The translations under genes were made by a program, and so were the position numbers. Below the pieces are notes generated by a model that saw only the letters and a list, made by a program, of their open reading frames with translations, ran no database searches and had not been told where the DNA came from. A stretch of DNA of 64,000 bases from Liolophura sinensis. Lineage: Eukaryota; Mollusca; Polyplacophora; Chitonida; Chitonidae. The stretch lies in contig NC_088302.1 of the NCBI RefSeq assembly GCF_032854445.1, forward strand, positions 55,656,237 through 55,720,236. The letters run 5' to 3'. Of this stretch, positions 62,322 to 64,000 are shown in pieces (positions within the stretch are counted from its first letter, which is position 1; each line of letters starts with the position of its first letter).

Positions 62322-62594
62322 GTCTCACACCTGATGAAACTGCCGTCTCCCCTCTGGAAAAAATGGACCACTCCACCCGACTGTACAGCTACCTGAGTGG
62401 CTCTGATGGTGATATTGAAACAGACAATCCTCTCTCCCCTCATAACCAACGGCAACAAAATTGGGATGGCCACTCGCAAAGTTCTGTCTCTTCAGAAGAG
62501 TTGGGGAAACACCCCCGAGACAGCCGAATTTCACATTTAACTTTGTCAGACTCTGACGGAGAAAATGAGCTGATTCAGGCTTACAATCGAGGAG
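62322..62594 (+). CDS. Ten-m: Teneurin (Ten-m/Odz), second coding exon, intracellular domain
   Basis: This is 273 nt (91 codons), phase 1 in and phase 1 out, so it is a symmetric exon that could be skipped without a frameshift. The acceptor is TTGTCTGTAG and the donor is AG|GTAATG. It encodes residues 61-151. The strongest evidence is residues 82-108: Y82, G87-S-D, D91, E93-T, then S99-P100 and W108. In the vertebrate teneurin intracellular domain, as I recall it, a tyrosine lies five residues before GSD-x-D-x-E-T/N, SP follows GSD after the same 12-residue step, and a tryptophan follows about seven residues later. Next come a serine cluster (SQSSVSSEE, 112-120) and LTLSDSDGENE (133-143), which matches the vertebrate LTLTDT-x-HE block. 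The SP site and acidic serines suggest phosphorylation. The proline-rich and transmembrane parts are expected in exons beyond 64000. Confidence 0.86.
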
Positions 62595-64000
62595 GTAATG
62601 ATCGCTGTTCTTCCTACTGTACAGTAGTTGTTCTACTAACAAGTTCTCACAGTCTGTTTTTGCATCTTTGGTTCTTTCGTCAATCTAGGATTCTCTTTGA
62701 ATCGAATGTTAAAAAGGAAAAAATTAAACCTGGACAAGAAGTTCAGAGATATTTCCAGACATTTGTCTTTTTGGGATGGGAATAAGTGTTACTAGTGGGT
62801 GCTGTAACACCATGAGCATGTCGTGAGTGTGTTTGCATGATCTATATGTCTTGCTTCTCTTTGCTTCCTATTGCACGGTTTCTGTTGTGTTCTTGATTTT
62901 ACTGTTGTCCTTATTAAGAATTTATGCGCTCAATCAACTTTTTTTTGCTGTATATTTTATATGTTGAGTATTTTCCTATAGGAGTTTTACTACTTGTTTT
63001 GCTTCCATGATAATCTATGAACCAAATTGACAGACAGGTTCATACATTGCTGATGTATGCGGACAGAGGTTGTGGCTTACATTAGTGTCCATGTGAAAGC
63101 TAAATTTGTCTATGCAGTGGTATGGCTGATAGGCATTGTCCATCAGAATGTGACATCAAAGTTTAAGATACCACAGTGGTGGATGTATCACACTTCAGTG
63201 GACAGTTTCCACAGATTTCATCCCATGAAAACATCAAACAGATTTTACAAAACCATCACATGAAATGTAGATAGTGCATGTATGGAAGATTTCCAAAGCA
63301 ATGATGTAGCCAAGTACAACCAATCAGAGCTTATTCCAGTCATTTAGACCAACCATCCAGAACTATAATGCAGTGTGGCAACCATTATACAGAGAATCCA
63401 ATGACAAAACCTGTTTGTCCTGAAAGAATAGCGCAAAATCTGATGTCTATCAGGGATTATGTACCAAGGCAAAATAATGTTTTGTTACCAATTCTTGTTT
63501 GTATTATATAATTGAAAACTAACTAAGCTTCTGTTGTGCCTCACGATAGATGTTAATGAGGCCCTGTCATGGTCTGCATGCAGTTTAAATGCCCCGCCCC
63601 TTGTCCCCACCCTGTGGGGTAAGTTAAGCATACAAACAGCACCAGCATGTATATAGAAAGGTAACAATGCTCTGTCATATTACCCAGTTTTTCCTTACTC
63701 CTTACTCCAAAAAGCAAAATGTCAATTGTATGCTTTTCTTAGAATTGTCTTTGAAGTTTCTGAATCTTCAAGGGAATGAGAGGGGGGAGGAGTCTGAAGA
63801 GACTAGATGGCGACAGTTTCACCTGTCAGCTTCGGGTCTGTAAGTGAAAAGAGTCTGCTGACATTGTTATTGATCTGGACTGATCGTAAGTAAGCAACTC
63901 AAGAGCCTAGTGTGCCTGCAGGGCCTGTTCGCCTCCCTCAACATCTCCCTGTACACAGTAGCCCTTACCTGACAGAGCTTAACTCCCCAGACCCTAACTC
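62595..64000 (+). other. Ten-m: Downstream intron of teneurin, incomplete in the window
   Basis: It begins with the donor GTAATG. If the candidate exon at 62689 is not used, this is one intron running off the end. Apart from that candidate I see nothing supportable. The 1.2 kb after 62800 is unique-looking AT-rich sequence with no repeat array and no convincing ORF. Confidence 0.6.
62689..62785 (+). other. Candidate alternative teneurin exon or 3' terminal exon
   Basis: A T-rich tract ending in CAATCTAG at 62688 looks like a good acceptor only 94 bp after the previous exon. Joined in phase 1, the frame is open for 34 complete codons until TAG at 62793-62795. It reads through a basic stretch, LKRKKLNLDKK, that resembles a nuclear localisation signal. 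A donor at 62786 (GTGTTA) is poor, so the piece could instead end at the TAG as an alternative last exon. A vertebrate teneurin-1 intracellular domain has a basic nuclear signal, which makes this attractive, but AT-rich DNA gives Lys and Asn codons easily. I could not align this peptide to any teneurin from memory. Confidence 0.22.

Noticed and set aside
62325-62642. 105-codon minus ORF over the second teneurin exon
   Set aside because: Shadow of the real + strand exon.

Overview
This is a stretch of animal nuclear DNA, AT-rich and almost entirely non-coding. It holds tRNA-derived SINEs, many minisatellites and spliceosomal-type coding exons with GT/AG borders. The SINE has a tRNA-like head with A-box and B-box motifs and a tail ending in AAATA repeats. 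In my recollection such elements are common in molluscs and other lophotrochozoans, so I suggest a mollusc-like lophotrochozoan. That is inference only, and no species can be named.

The one gene I can support lies at the right end on the + strand. A 5'UTR plus first coding exon (58243-58485) and a second coding exon (62322-62594) join in phase. They encode about 151 residues that match the N-terminal intracellular domain of teneurin (Ten-m/Odz): an acidic serine tract, a Y-x4-GSD-x-D-x-ET block followed at the vertebrate spacing by SP, then a tryptophan, then an L-T-L-S-D-S-D block. Transmembrane, EGF, YD-repeat and toxin-like C-terminal regions would lie beyond the window. A weaker candidate exon or alternative 3' end is at 62689-62785.

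The first 58 kb contains no gene that I can support. It is either a long 5' intron of the teneurin gene or the intergenic region upstream. It holds four traces of one SINE family: a tail at 3811, a head expanded into a tandem array at 11513, a minus-strand copy at 28333, and a full copy with target-site duplication at 54337. It also holds a 175-bp foldback element at 5167 and about fifteen unrelated minisatellites with units of 19 to about 118 bp. The longest are a 69-bp array (32969-34143), a 27-bp array (45756-46489), a 39-bp array (44745-45290), a 34-bp array (30684-31161) and a near-perfect 42-bp array (52709-53178). Nearly all long open frames in the window are by-products of these arrays. 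G-rich and C-rich tracts and several homopolymer runs make up the rest.
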